Part shown: piece after piece, positions 11,724 to 21,978 of the stretch
Layout of the letters: the number at the start of each line of letters is the position of its first letter
Position numbering within the stretch: position 1 is the first letter of the stretch
Notes under the pieces: model-generated
Told to the model about the DNA's origin: nothing
The model's database searches: none
Seen by the model: only the letters and a program-made list of their open reading frames with translations
Translations under genes and position numbers: made by a program
Assembly: GCA_021234155.1 (NCBI GenBank)
Contig: JAJEKV010000027.1
Location: forward strand, 11,856,716-11,920,715
Length of the DNA: 64,000 bases
DNA from: Isoetes taiwanensis
Taxonomy: Eukaryota; Streptophyta; Lycopodiopsida; Isoetales; Isoetaceae
Direction of reading: 5' to 3'

Positions 11724-12399
11724 CCCGCATTTAGGTTGAGATCTAGACGAGCTAAAACTAATCCAGAGAGATTAGGGCGGTCGTAGAACTGCAACAGCTA
11801 GTCAAACCAGACCGTTTAGCAAAGGAATTTGAGGTAAAGGCTAGTAGTGGCACTTACTCTGCTGCCCTGTTCAAGAAAGATAGAATAAAGTGGCAGAAAA
11901 GAAAAAATAAGGCTATTCGCGCAGAAGATTTGTGCTGGAGTATTTGCTCTGTTCCTCAGAAAAGGAGATGATGGAGGATTAAAATAATTAAGTTAAAAAA
12001 TGAGATTTCGGACCCACAAGGAGGAGACCCATCATGTAAGCTGTAAATTCTAACAGAGCTACCGAAAACGAGCAATACGTTTGCCATAACTTCAAATTTA
12101 ACCAGCGAATGGGTTAATGAAAAAGACCCTTGTGTTTTCTGGAAATAACACAGAGAGAGCTATGAATGAATGGCTGCCATAGCCATTCTTCCTAGTTTTG
12201 GCGACCAAAGCAAGCATTTTCTCAAATTTTTTGAAATTTTGCACTAGCCTAACCTAACGCCAAAAAGGTCAAGGGCCACTGTGAGCCATGCTTGCACGGC
12301 GCGCCTTACTCCCGATTGCAGGGCAAGAAATAGGAAGATCAATAGATTTCTTGAAGAGCAAGAAAGGGAACCCCAATGAAGTTGACGTCACTGCATTTA
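11724..12399. other. Stretch without recognisable features
   Basis: AT-rich to moderate-GC sequence. Only short frames are open, none with a domain. A GAAAAGAAAAAATAAG-type purine tract lies near 11895. Nothing supports a gene. Confidence 0.4.
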
Positions 12400-12530
12400 T
12401 AGATAGATAGATAGATAGATAGATAGTATTTTAACGTCACGCCACTAGGCAGCATCCAACTGGACATGTGACCACACACCACACTACATTGCTTGGTTGG
12501 TTGGTTGGTTGGTTGGTTGGTTGGTTGCAT
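12400..12530 (-). mobile_element. 3' part of a tRNA-derived SINE with TTGG expansion
   Basis: A GATA run (12400-12426) is followed by GTATTTTAAC.TCACGCCACTAGGC and CACACTACATTGCT, which match 17808-17882. Read on the minus strand this is a SINE body with a CTAT tail. The tRNA-like head is missing. In its place a (TTGG)n run of about nine units (12492-12526) has expanded from the TTGG present in the other copy. Confidence 0.7.
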
Positions 12531-12804
12531 TTATTAGGTTCTATTATTGCTTGTAGACACGTGTCACCACCAAATAGCTTCAAACAAAATAGCAGCAAAC
12601 AAAATTCCTTCAAACAGAAAATGAAACTGAATTATTTATGAGTTGACAAGAGATTTATTGCGGTGACCAAGGCTGCTGCGAACATTTCTCTTTATCAACT
12701 CGTATACACGGGGATTTGTGTGAAACTGGACAATTATACTTCTAATATTTCTTAACATTATGTGAAAACTCTCCAAGATTCTAGAATACCCTTCAAGAAA
12801 GAAA
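12531..12804. other. Stretch without recognisable features
   Basis: Contains CAAACAAAATAGCAGC and similar A-rich direct repeats around 12583-12615. No coding signal. It borders the truncated 5' end of LINE-C. Confidence 0.35.
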
Positions 12805-15800
12805 ATCTTTGTCATATAGGAAATTACCTTTAAATTGTTACACCTATCAGGAGTTGGAGAAGATTCGGGCGCAGCCTTCTGATGGCATTAGGGAGAATGC
12901 AGTGTTGCAGCATATTGTTGCTCTGGAGAAGGTTAAAGTGCGGGAGGCACGTGTGAAGGCGGCCCTTACCTGGTTGAAGGAGGGGGGAAACAAAAGTTCG
13001 CCGGTGTTCTTCAGAGCAGCTAGGCAGCGGCGATATGCAGCATCTATGGCGTCCCTTGCTTTGCCTGATGGCCAGATTTTGGAGGATCCTGCTGATTTGC
13101 AGAGGTATGTGCATTCCCATTTCTCAGGGTTTTTCGCACAGCGCACTCTTCCCTATAAGCAGGAGATGCAGGAGTTTGTTTTGGGGGCTGTTAAGCCATC
13201 TATTCTGCCTCACCAGCGTGAGAACTTGGAGCAGGAGCTCTCCAGAGAGGATTTAGCGGCGGCATGTATGTACATGGCCAAGGATAAATGTCCTGGGCTG
13301 GATGGCATCCCTGTGGAGTTCTTTCAGACTTATTGGGAGTGGGCTGGTGAGTCGGTGTACCAGGTGTATCTTGAGTTGTTGCAGTCTTCTCAAATGGATA
13401 GGATCTTGAATATCGCATGCATTTCCTTGAAGATTATTGCAAAAGCCCTGGCAGAGAAGTTGAAGCCGGTGTTGACTTCTCCCATTAGTATGGTGCAGTC
13501 TGGGTTTGTCCCTGGGAGGAACATTTTGACTAATGTTGCTGCAGCTTATGAGGGCCTTTATTGGGCCAGAAGAACAGGTCAAGGCATTGCCTATCTTAAG
13601 CTTGACTTTGCCAAAGCTTACGATAGTGTCCGTTGGGAGTTCTTGTCTGCCGTGATGTTAGCGTTGGGCTGTGGTCCACGCTTACGAAAACGATCATGAA
13701 GCTGCATAGGTCGGCATGGGCTACGGTGGTGTGCGGGGTGAACCCTCCACCTTTTCTCCTTAGGCGCGAGGGGTGCGTCGGGGGTGCCCCCTTTGGCGCC
13801 GTTTTTGTTCTGATTGTGGAGGAGGTAATTTGTCTCCGATTGTTTTGGTCTGCAGGGGAGGAGGGAGTGGTGGATGGGCTTCGATGTAGGATGGTAGCCA
13901 GCCAGATTATTAACCGTTTCTTGATGTCACTTTCCTTTTCTTGGTGGCGTAAGAGAGGAATTTGCTGGAATGTGAAGGGTTTGTTGGATACTTTCTCCTT
14001 GGCCTCGGGCATTCTTCCTCAATTGGGGTAAAGTGCTCCGCATTATGGGCCCAAATGACTCTGCCTCCCCTTGTTTGGCTCTATTCCCTTGGAAGGTGCT
14101 TCCGTGGTAATGTGTGTACTAAGTCATTGGGTATTCCCTTTGGAGGGGATGTTTCCATGGAGAGGGTGTGGGATGAGATTTTGCAGGGGTTGCAGAAACA
14201 CCTCAATTGGTGGAAGGGTAGCAAGTTGTCCATGGCAGGTAGGATCACTATTGCCAAGTCAGTACTTTGTAGCACTCATGTGTATACAGCATCTGCGATG
14301 CTAGCTCCTGCGGGTAAGATACAGGGCCTGTCGTGTTTAATTAAAGTGGGACTCATTCCATTCCCATTTTTTTTCGGAACCCTGTTAATTTACACAAAAA
14401 GAAGCACCCCGACCCGAAAACTGGCCATAATTGGAATTTTTGTCTATTAGTGTGCATCCAAGCTTTTCTTCCAGTTTTCTTGGATAGCGTGTCGAGAACA
14501 AGAACAATGCAACGCAAACATGCATTAGACCTATCAAGTTCTAATTGAAAAAGATTCTTAGTTGAACATTTTGGCTCTATTTTCTTAGGTGGGTAGACAA
14601 TAGATCTTAGGTGGCTTTGGATAAGATTGTTCGAAATTTTGTGTGGGCGGGGATGATGAAGGGGCGGTTGTTAAAGTGGCTTGGTGGAAGTGTCTCCGCC
14701 CCCGGGAGGATGGGGGCTTGGCCATTCTGGATTTGGCGGTGCATAGTAAGGTGTTGGTCTCCAAGTTTGTTTGGAGCATTCTGCAGGATGGAGCATCTTC
14801 TCCTGGTGTGGCGCTGTTGTTGCAGTCTCTTCGCCATTTTGTGGCGTTTGGGAAGCCGTCTGTGCATGTGGAGTTGCCCTGGGCACTGTTGTATGGTCTT
14901 TGGCCTTTCCCATACGCATCCCCTTTTCTCACAGGGGTGTTGCGGGCTTGGGATCATGTGCGTGTGCTCTTCCAGCTAGATTATGCCTCAGTTTATCACC
15001 ACTCTTCTCCTTTCTTGTGGGTTCCTCTACCCCAAGGCGCACTTGCCCTTGGTCGCCATTTGCATGCTCTCGCCTTGCAGGCCCGTTGGAGGCGAGCTGC
15101 TGTGCTCACCTTGGAGGATTGGTATTGGGGTGGTCAGCTAGCTTCGTGGGAGTTCTTTCGAGCTCGCTTTCGCTTGAGGGGCATTGACCGGGCTATCTGG
15201 GAACACGTGGCGGGGAGTATTCCGCTACACATACCTATAGTCCTTCAGGATGATGTGGTGGTGCAGGTTTGGAAGGTTCATCTGGATGTTGTGTCTTCTT
15301 GCTTTGTGCGGTCTTCTTACCGGGTCTTTATTATTCATGACACACCGCCCCCCTTCGGGCAAGTGGTCTCTGCGAGCTTCGGGTTCTCGATGGCTTCGGT
15401 TTGGGCGTGGACATGGAGCTCACTTCCCCACCGAAGGTTAGGGTGCTTCGTGGCGTGGTGCACCGCCGTATCGGGTGAATGCCCTTGTGAGTCGGTTTAG
15501 GCGGGTGTGAGCCCTCTGCGCCCATGTTGTGGCCTTCATCGTGGAGGCCGTGGAGCATTGTGCGGTTTTATGCCCTCACTTGCGGTTTGCCTTTGATTGG
15601 GTTAGGGGCTCGCTTTAGGTGAGATTGACTAACCGCCAGATTCTTTGCTTCATGTGTACCACGGGTGCTTGGCTGCTCTTGCGGCAGCAAGCCTTGCATC
15701 TGTGCGTGGCTTGGTTGGTGTGGCTGATTTGGAAGCGGCGACGGTTGTGGATCTTTCAGGGGATTCAGCACTGCCTCTCTCTCGATTCCTCGACTTCGGT

Positions 15801-16053
15801 ACAAGCTATTTCAAAGCTTTCTGGTGTTCCCGGGATTAGTAGAGCGGAAGTTTGCCATTTGGCGGGACTTCTTGGGTGTTGTAGATGGTGATCGTCGGTT
15901 TGTACAGCAGTAGAGTTGCAGTTTTTCTGTGAGTTCGTTGTGGAGTGTCGAGGTATCGCTATCTCTTTGGGGCAGTTCTCCTTCCTCCTCACTTGCTTTG
16001 TAACATTACCATTCTTTTAATATATTGACGACACACTTAAAAAAAAAAAAAAA
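12805..16053 (+). mobile_element. LINE-C: L1-type retrotransposon, longest copy here, degenerate
   Basis: The open frame 12809-13699 covers the endonuclease-RT linker and N-terminal RT: 'KDKCPGLDGIPVEFF', 'VQSGFVPGRNI' and 'YLKLDFAKAYDSV'. Later pieces are frameshifted: 13690-14330 (fingers/palm; the YADD motif is destroyed around 13920-13940), then 14610-15500 ('IVRNFVWAG', 'ILDLAVHSK') and a damaged zinc-binding tail near 15510-15900. It ends with a 15-A tract at 16039-16053. GC content is higher than in LINE-A or LINE-B, so it is a different subfamily. It lacks the endonuclease and ORF1. About 280 bp of unrelated DNA interrupts it at 14325-14605. Confidence 0.9.
14325..14605. other. 280-bp insertion in LINE-C
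   Basis: Alignment with the other LINEs shows only a few residues are expected between 'APAGKIQ' (ending near 14325) and 'ALDKIVRNF' (starting near 14611). The AT-richer DNA between them has no LINE frame. No terminal inverted repeat or obvious duplication is visible. Its origin is unknown. Confidence 0.5.
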
Positions 16054-16429
16054 CATAGCTTTAGAAAATGATTACCTTGATCTTCCTACATAATTTTTTT
16101 TTTTTTGCCAAACTTGAAAGAAATCGTTGTTCATAAAATATGTTTACCAAATTTGTAAGAAATCGCGGCTTTGATTCTTCTTACTATGTCAAAGATCACA
16201 TGTCAAATGGGTTGTATGCATGGAAGCGCTGCCTTGAGAAGAGATGCCCGATTAGAGCAATAACCTTCTCGCCCCATACGATTCAGATTCAAAAACGTGT
16301 TCCCTGGAAATACAAAAACATCTTCTCCAAAACAAAACTAGGTTAGTTAGTACCAATTTAGATGGACACGGGGACACTAAAAGTAAGACACCCTACCTTT
16401 CTAGGACCCAGCCCCATAAGGTTTTTGAG
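16054..16429. other. Stretch without recognisable features
   Basis: A T-run at about 16096-16106 and a short frame (16140-16346) without a domain. No supported feature. Confidence 0.3.
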
Positions 16430-17187
16430 GGAAAAGCCTTAGAAGTAATAAGTATACTGATAAACTGTGAAGTGGTACATGTCAATGGAGTGTCGAAGGA
16501 CGAACTGAGTGCATATATCCATCACTTCCTGAAGATATGATCCCAGTATAGCATAGCGCGCCATGATAGGACCAAATGCTAGGCAGTACTGAAGAGTGGG
16601 GCACTCGTCCTTAAAGATTCCAAGCTGGCAACATCCCACGCTTCCCAAATCCATCTGCCTATCTCAATGGAAGGTGGTCAGCAGCTATGCGAATGGACGC
16701 AATTAGTCTGCGCTTCTTCATAGGTAAATGTGCCTGCAAGTACCATTGTGGACCCCTCTCAAGCGTGAAATTGACCTGATTTTATAGTGTGCAGTTTTTA
16801 CTAGTTCCAGAGCCCCAATATCCCAAAGCGTACTGAGGAAACATGCATCGAGATACTACTTTAGGTATTGAGGTCCTCCTCGATTTCTATCTATATGCAT
16901 TTGTGCTCCTGCATATTCCATCTGAAGAGCCAATTAGTTTGCTTCTTCTTCCAGCATGCTTTGAGGCATTGTGGACCCATGGCTATATTATAACTGAGGT
17001 TTGGGAGGCGACTATTTGTCCATATTGACCATCTTCTGAAACTATAAGAAGTGACGTTCTAGGCAGGCCTCTACAGAGGCAAGAACCGATCTCCTGCAGA
17101 AGTAACTGATTGGGACCGTGCACTTGATTCTAAGTGCTTATGCCAGAAAGGCCTTCTAAACATGCTCCAAGACATCAGAGAATAAAT

Positions 17188-17766
17188 TACTAATCACACA
17201 TTTCTTATTAGCCATAATGGCTTTAGCTAAACTTGCTAGAGTAATCCCAAACCTTTCTATGGTTGAGATAAACTCTATACATTTTCCCTCTTATACTTTC
17301 CAGCATTTAGCTAAACTAACCCAGAATTCATCCAAAAAACTTTCTATGGTGTGGTCAACTGAAAACATTAAGCTATACTTTTTTTTCAATTGTTTCCATT
17401 TACTTTAATCATTTTCTTTGTGAAAACATTTTAAGACAATGCCAGCTAGCTAAAACTAGGCCTCAAATTATTCCATAGACGCTAGAAAATAAATTAATAA
17501 TCTTATATTAACATAAACTAGAATGATGTGAACTAAACTAACCGGAAATTCATTCCAAAAGTTTCTATAGTTTAGCTAAACAATACAAAATTTCACTCTC
17601 TCACTTTCTAGCATTTGGCTAAAGTGGTCAAAGATTGGTGCGGGCGCAAAAAAAATTAAGCTAAAATTATCATTTTTTCGTGATCTTTTCATTTACTTTA
17701 GCCAACATTTTTTGAATTTTTGCTAAAAAATCATCAAATAGCTAAGTTTAGCCCTTAAATTATTCC
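17188..17766 (+). repeat. MITE-like repeat, copy 1 (inverted copy at 61274-61874)
   Basis: About 580 bp rich in the motif TTTAGCTAAAC and 'CTTTCTATGGTT'. It matches the reverse complement of 61274-61874 over its whole length, with shared ends near ATTACTAATC.CATATTTCTTATTAG and AAGGGCTAAACTTAGCTATTT. The termini are only weakly inverted (GGAATA). No coding frame. Probably a non-autonomous DNA transposon. Confidence 0.65.
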
Positions 17767-17807
17767 ATGCAAGTCATTTGATAGCACCGTTCTCATATCT
17801 CCACCCA

Positions 17808-18024
17808 TAGATAGATAGATAGATAGTATTTTAACATCACGCCACTAGGCATCATCCAACTCACACCACACTACATTGCTCGGTTGGGCCCTGCCACCAA
17901 CCACCTTACATTGCGTCTGTTAGGATTTGACCCCCAACAGTACCGAGTGCGATTCTGGGCGGTCTCGAACTCGAGACCACATTGCTAAGGAACTAGTGTG
18001 TTACCACTAGATCAAACGTCCGTC
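17808..18024 (-). mobile_element. tRNA-derived SINE with CTAT tail
   Basis: Read on the minus strand, a tRNA-like head begins near 18024. It has a box A-like TGATCTAGTGG (18014-18004, one mismatch to TRGYNNARNNG) and a perfect box B, GTTCGAGAC (17970-17962), spaced as in a tRNA promoter. The body follows and ends in a (CTAT)n tail at about 17826-17808. A second, headless copy is at 12400-12530. Confidence 0.7.
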
Positions 18025-18639
18025 AAGACTATGAACAAGTGCGATTAGTGGGCTCAATCGTAAAGCTTTGCTTTATAACTGTTGTTTTACATTGCATGTC
18101 TCATCTTTCACCTTGTTGTCACTCATTGCTGGATAGAATTGTCCCAAAAAGTGGTAGTACCGAACTCCACTCCTAGATACTTGTAGGTGGACATAACCTC
18201 CACATTTTTTATAAGTGAAGGAGGGCGGCCTTGGTTGACATGAGGATAAGATGAGGAGTATCTTAGTCTTAGCTAAATTTATGCATATTCTAGTGGCCTG
18301 GCAGAAGGTATCTAGGGTATCTAAATGCTGCTGCATGTCTACATCGTCAACATATATGAGCTGCCGAATGATATGGTGCATGAGCTGAGTCCCTCCATCC
18401 TCATGCTAAACAAGCCAACCCTCTAACTGATCAATATACAGACCAAACAACGTTGAAAAGAGTGGGTATCCTTGGTGGACCCACCCCAATAACTACTGTT
18501 CACAAGTTGACCTGATGGTGACATTCAGGTTGAGCATGTTTTGTGTAGTCGATAGCAATTTCGAAGGGACTTCTAACTACGTCAATTTCTTCCATAGTTT
18601 CTCCCTAGATAGCACATCAAAAGCCTTTTCAAACTCGAC

Positions 18640-19190
18640 AAAGAAATGAAAGAAAATACTAAGAGATGAAAGAACACCGAATAAGAAGTCATATCAAACG
18701 CCGAAATAAGTAGGAGAATCAATAGATTAAGAAATGCATGCTATGCGTGCATGCGATGCATGCGATATGTGCATGCTCGCCATCCCAAGAATATGGACCC
18801 GATGGCTTCAATCAATGTCATTCTCATAATGGACTTGGATGCTACGAATTCCAAAAACTGGATTGAATACGAAAGTCACAAGAAATTGTCCAAAACTGGA
18901 TAATCAAAGGCGAAGCTGAAAGATAAGCTAGAGAACTTGAACGATGGAAAATCTATATAGAAAGAAGCTCTTCCACTGGATTCTTTTGCATATCTTAGCA
19001 AATAATGAAAGAAAGTACTGAGAGATGAAGGGATGCCAAATGAGGAGACAAGTCGAATGCCAGAATAAGTAGAAAGAACCAATGGCCTAAAAGATGCAAG
19101 TCATGCATGCATGCAATGCATACCCATGTGCATGCTCACCATCCTGACAATATCGATATGATGGCTCAGATAGATGCCATTATTCATGTT
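18640..19190 (+). repeat. Two direct copies of a 360-bp repeat
   Basis: ATGAAAGAAA.TACT.AGAGATGAA through a GCATGC-rich tract to 'TGTGCATGCTC.CCATCC' occurs at about 18640-18830 and 19000-19190. The GCATGC runs are highly self-complementary. No coding content. Confidence 0.7.
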
Positions 19191-19559
19191 GTTGAGTTGT
19201 TCCATACTTATTGGCAAGCCATATCTACAACATTGGTGAGAAGGATTGTGCCCTAATTTGAGTTGATGATAATTATCGAGAACCCTAAAGCTATGGACAA
19301 ACTAAATTTCTTTTTACACCTAAAGGAGAAAATGAAGGGGGGTAAACCATAGAGAATATTGATCTTAACAAAACATATAGTGCACACTTATATGCATTAG
19401 TACACCTTGTGAGATACATCCTCCAAATCATAGGAAAATCATATAAAAAGTGCGTGCATTTATATCGTATGAAAAATATATGAAAAATGTGTGAAGAATA
19501 TGTGATAAGAACAGAGAGATGGACTACATGTATATCATACCTCTAGAAAAGATTGTGTA

Positions 19560-20470
19560 CACTTATGACTACATCTTTCTCATGTGTAAACAATGCATGT
19601 CTTTAAGTTTTCACGATAAACAATTAAATACAATGTCTCAATAAGAAAATTATGTTCAGTTGCTTTCACCACACCATCTAAATGTCAGATGCTTATTTTA
19701 CCGGCAATTTTGTATAAAATATTTCAGTTCAATTGTTTATGTATTGACCATTTTTCTCCATGTTTTCCTTTTACTTAGAATAAGAGAATTAATCTCCTTT
19801 TACATGTCATTGTACACTTTGAGTACATCTTTCTCATGTGTCAAAAATGCATGTCCTTTACATTACATTTTTATGATAAACAATTAAATATAATGTCACA
19901 AATAAAAAATTATGTTCAGTTGCTTTCAGCACGCTGTCTAAATGTCAGATTGTTTAGTTGCCGGTAATTTTGTATAAAATATTTTAGTTCCATTGTTTAT
20001 GTATTGACCATTTTCTCCATGTTTTCTTTTTACGTAAAAGAATAGAATTAATTTCCTTGTTTCTTGTTGAATTCAATTGAAGTCAATTTTGTATAAAATA
20101 TTTTAGTTCCGTTGTTTATGTATTGACCATTTTTTTTCTCCATGTTTTCCTTTTATCTAAAAGATATAGTCGATTTTCTTTTACATGTCAATGTACACTT
20201 TGAGTACACCTTTCTCATGTGTAAACAATTGTAAACAATGCATGTCTTTACATTACGTTTTCATAATAAACAACTAAATACAATTTCACAATAAGAAAAT
20301 TATGTCCAGTTGCTGCTATCTAAATGACAGATTGCTTATTTGCCAGCTATTTTATATAGAATATTTTAGTTCCATTGTTTATGTATTGACCATTTTTCTC
20401 CATGTTTTCCTTTTACTTAAAATAACGGAATTAGTTTCCTTGTTTCTTGTTGAATTCAATTGGAGTCAAT
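19560..20470 (+). repeat. AT-rich tandem repeat, about 260-bp units
   Basis: The string GTATAAAATATTT.AGTTC recurs near 19708, 19971 and 20087, with a variant at 20350. The string TTTCTCATGTGT recurs near 19578, 19828 and 20210. There are about three and a half diverged units. An inverted single copy lies at 32055-32270, inside the remains of a Copia element, so the unit is mobile or came from a mobile element. Confidence 0.75.
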
Positions 20471-21270
20471 AGTACATCTAACTGGTTGTCAAACTTCTAT
20501 TGACTTTCACAATTTCAAAATATGCAAAACTAGCAAATAATATGCATGATCTAAGTGCATGTGCCCATATAGGATTTTTTATCTTTGTTGCCACACGTTT
20601 ACATTATGAAATGTGTATACCTAATTTGATTGTGTTATTTGTAATTATCGCAGAGATCTACATTGTCTGGCTATTTGATACGCTTCTTAGTTTATTTCTC
20701 TGAAAGTGAATTCAACATGATTAAAGATGAGAATGGCGGCAAGACCACCCTCTGTAACAAGTCTAGATGCACGAAAACACACATGTGCAAAGAGATAAAT
20801 AAGGAAGACTATAAAATTGAAGAGCCATAAGTGTTTTGAGACGCGACGAATCGACCTGCCATATTCATAGTCTTAGTATAAGAATGCAATGCTATTAAAG
20901 CATAATCAAAGGGGCAAGTTGAGGTTTCAACATTACAAAATGAAAGGGGTCAATTAGGGGTCATAGATGCGCAATCTAACAACCATTGAGGGTTGAAGGG
21001 CAGAAAAAAAAAACAGCCTTTAAATACAGAAGGAGAAAAAAAACAGCCTGAACCTGCTGGTGTGCGAGGCCAATTATTTGAGCCAAGTCACAAGTGGTGC
21101 CACATGAAAGCTGATCAGCCCATGAGCGACTACAGTATTATAACGAGAAAACAACTGTCAGGCTTAAGAAAACAAGTCTTTTGGGTTTGGGTTATGTCTA
21201 AAAAACTGACTGATACAGCAAGGTAGTGGCGAAGCGTGCGCATGCTTCAGTGTCAACAGGTTGAAGGTTC
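20471..21270. other. Upstream region of the possible peptide gene
   Basis: No coding signal. Two short A-runs lie at 21005-21015 and near 21045. The last 300 bp are presumed promoter for the TATA box at 21279. Confidence 0.35.
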
Positions 21271-21278
21271 GGCAATGC

Positions 21279-21286
21279 TATAAAAG
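21279..21286 (+). promoter_or_regulatory. TATA box
   Basis: TATAAAAG lies 120 bp before the ATG of a signal-peptide exon. It would place transcription start near 21310 and give a 5' leader of about 90 nt. Confidence 0.55.
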
Positions 21287-21398
21287 AGGCGGATACTGCG
21301 TATGATTCCCGCACGGGCAGTCGGCGCGCAGGAGATAGCTATTGTAGAGATTCTTCACGTAGCAGATCAGTTGTTTGATCAGTTCAAAGTGTAGCAAT

Positions 21399-21978
21399 AT
21401 GAAGAGCAGTACCCTTTTGGCTTCTGCCCTGCTATTTCTGCTCCTTACAGGCTTTTTGATCGATATCCAGCTCGGCTGCCAGGCCTCTCACTTCCCATAA
21501 CGGTAAAAATTGCTTCTTCTTCTTCTTCCTTTTTTTTTACTCATTATTGTTTCACACATCTTGGCATGTTGGTGCCCTTAGCTCACCACTCTTTGCATTC
21601 ACTACCCTTTGATCCTCCTCTCGCCGCGGCCGCGCCCCCCTCCTCCACATCCTCTTTCTGCCTTGTGGCTCAACCTCTTGACACATCTTTGCTTGTTTTC
21701 TTCTAGGGATCAGTTCCAGTTCGTTTTCCAAGGTGAACAAGTTCCAAGGTCATGCTCACAACAAAAGCCAAGCACCAAAGGTACAGCAAATTGTACAAAC
21801 ATCACATGACCCTTGAGATCATCAATGCCATTTTTTTTTCTTTTCCTTGATCTTGTGCTTACCACACTACTTATATAACATCTTCTGAATGTCTCTATAA
21901 ACAGGTTATATCTCCAAGATTACAAGTCATATCTCCAAGAGTACAAGACCAAGGGAGGGCAGAAAAGATCTTGACTGA
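21399..21978 (+). pseudogene. Possible three-exon secreted-peptide gene with one in-frame stop
   Basis: Exon 1 (21399-21502) begins with ATG and encodes a classic signal peptide: a Lys, then 'LLASALLFLLLTGFLI'. Exon 2 is 21707-21780, after the acceptor TTTTCTTCTAG and before GTACAG. Exon 3 is 21905-21978, after ATAAACAG and ending in TGA. All three phases agree: CG+G joins exons 1-2 and G+GT joins exons 2-3. The frame then runs through exons 2 and 3 as a basic peptide with a short repeat, 'ISKITSHISKS'. The single problem is TAA at 21498-21500, five bases before the exon 1 donor. Without it the product would have about 82 residues; with it only 33. I do not recognise the family. Possible readings are a recent pseudogene, a 33-residue peptide, or an artefact. 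Confidence 0.45.

Larger units (their letters stand above)
16430..18660 (-). mobile_element. LINE-F: minus-strand LINE of a different clade, split by two insertions
   Basis: RT pieces lie at about 18650-18073: 'FEKAFDVLSREKLW', a region corresponding to '.QG.PL...LFGLYIDQLE', then 'LIYVDDV' with the YVDD box, then 'FCQATRICINLAKTKILLI', typical of RTE/Tad-like LINEs. The C-terminal part, about 16830-16440, shows 'KKRRLIASIRIAADHLPL' followed by a frame containing 'DECPTLQYCLAF'. This corresponds to the '..R..iasiR...H.L.iE.GRW..' and 'EDE.Hfl..CP' tail of such LINEs. Between them sit a MITE-like repeat (17188-17766) and a SINE (17808-18024). Many frameshifts make this an old copy. Linking the two ends into one element is an inference from order, strand and clade. 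Confidence 0.6.

Noticed and set aside
14585-15558. Long minus-strand frames opposite LINE-C
   Set aside because: Shadows of the GC-rich LINE frame; no independent evidence.
12805-16070. Target duplication for LINE-C based on ATTACCTT near 12823 and 16072
   Set aside because: The left match lies within LINE-derived or uncertain sequence and the two do not sit directly at both ends.
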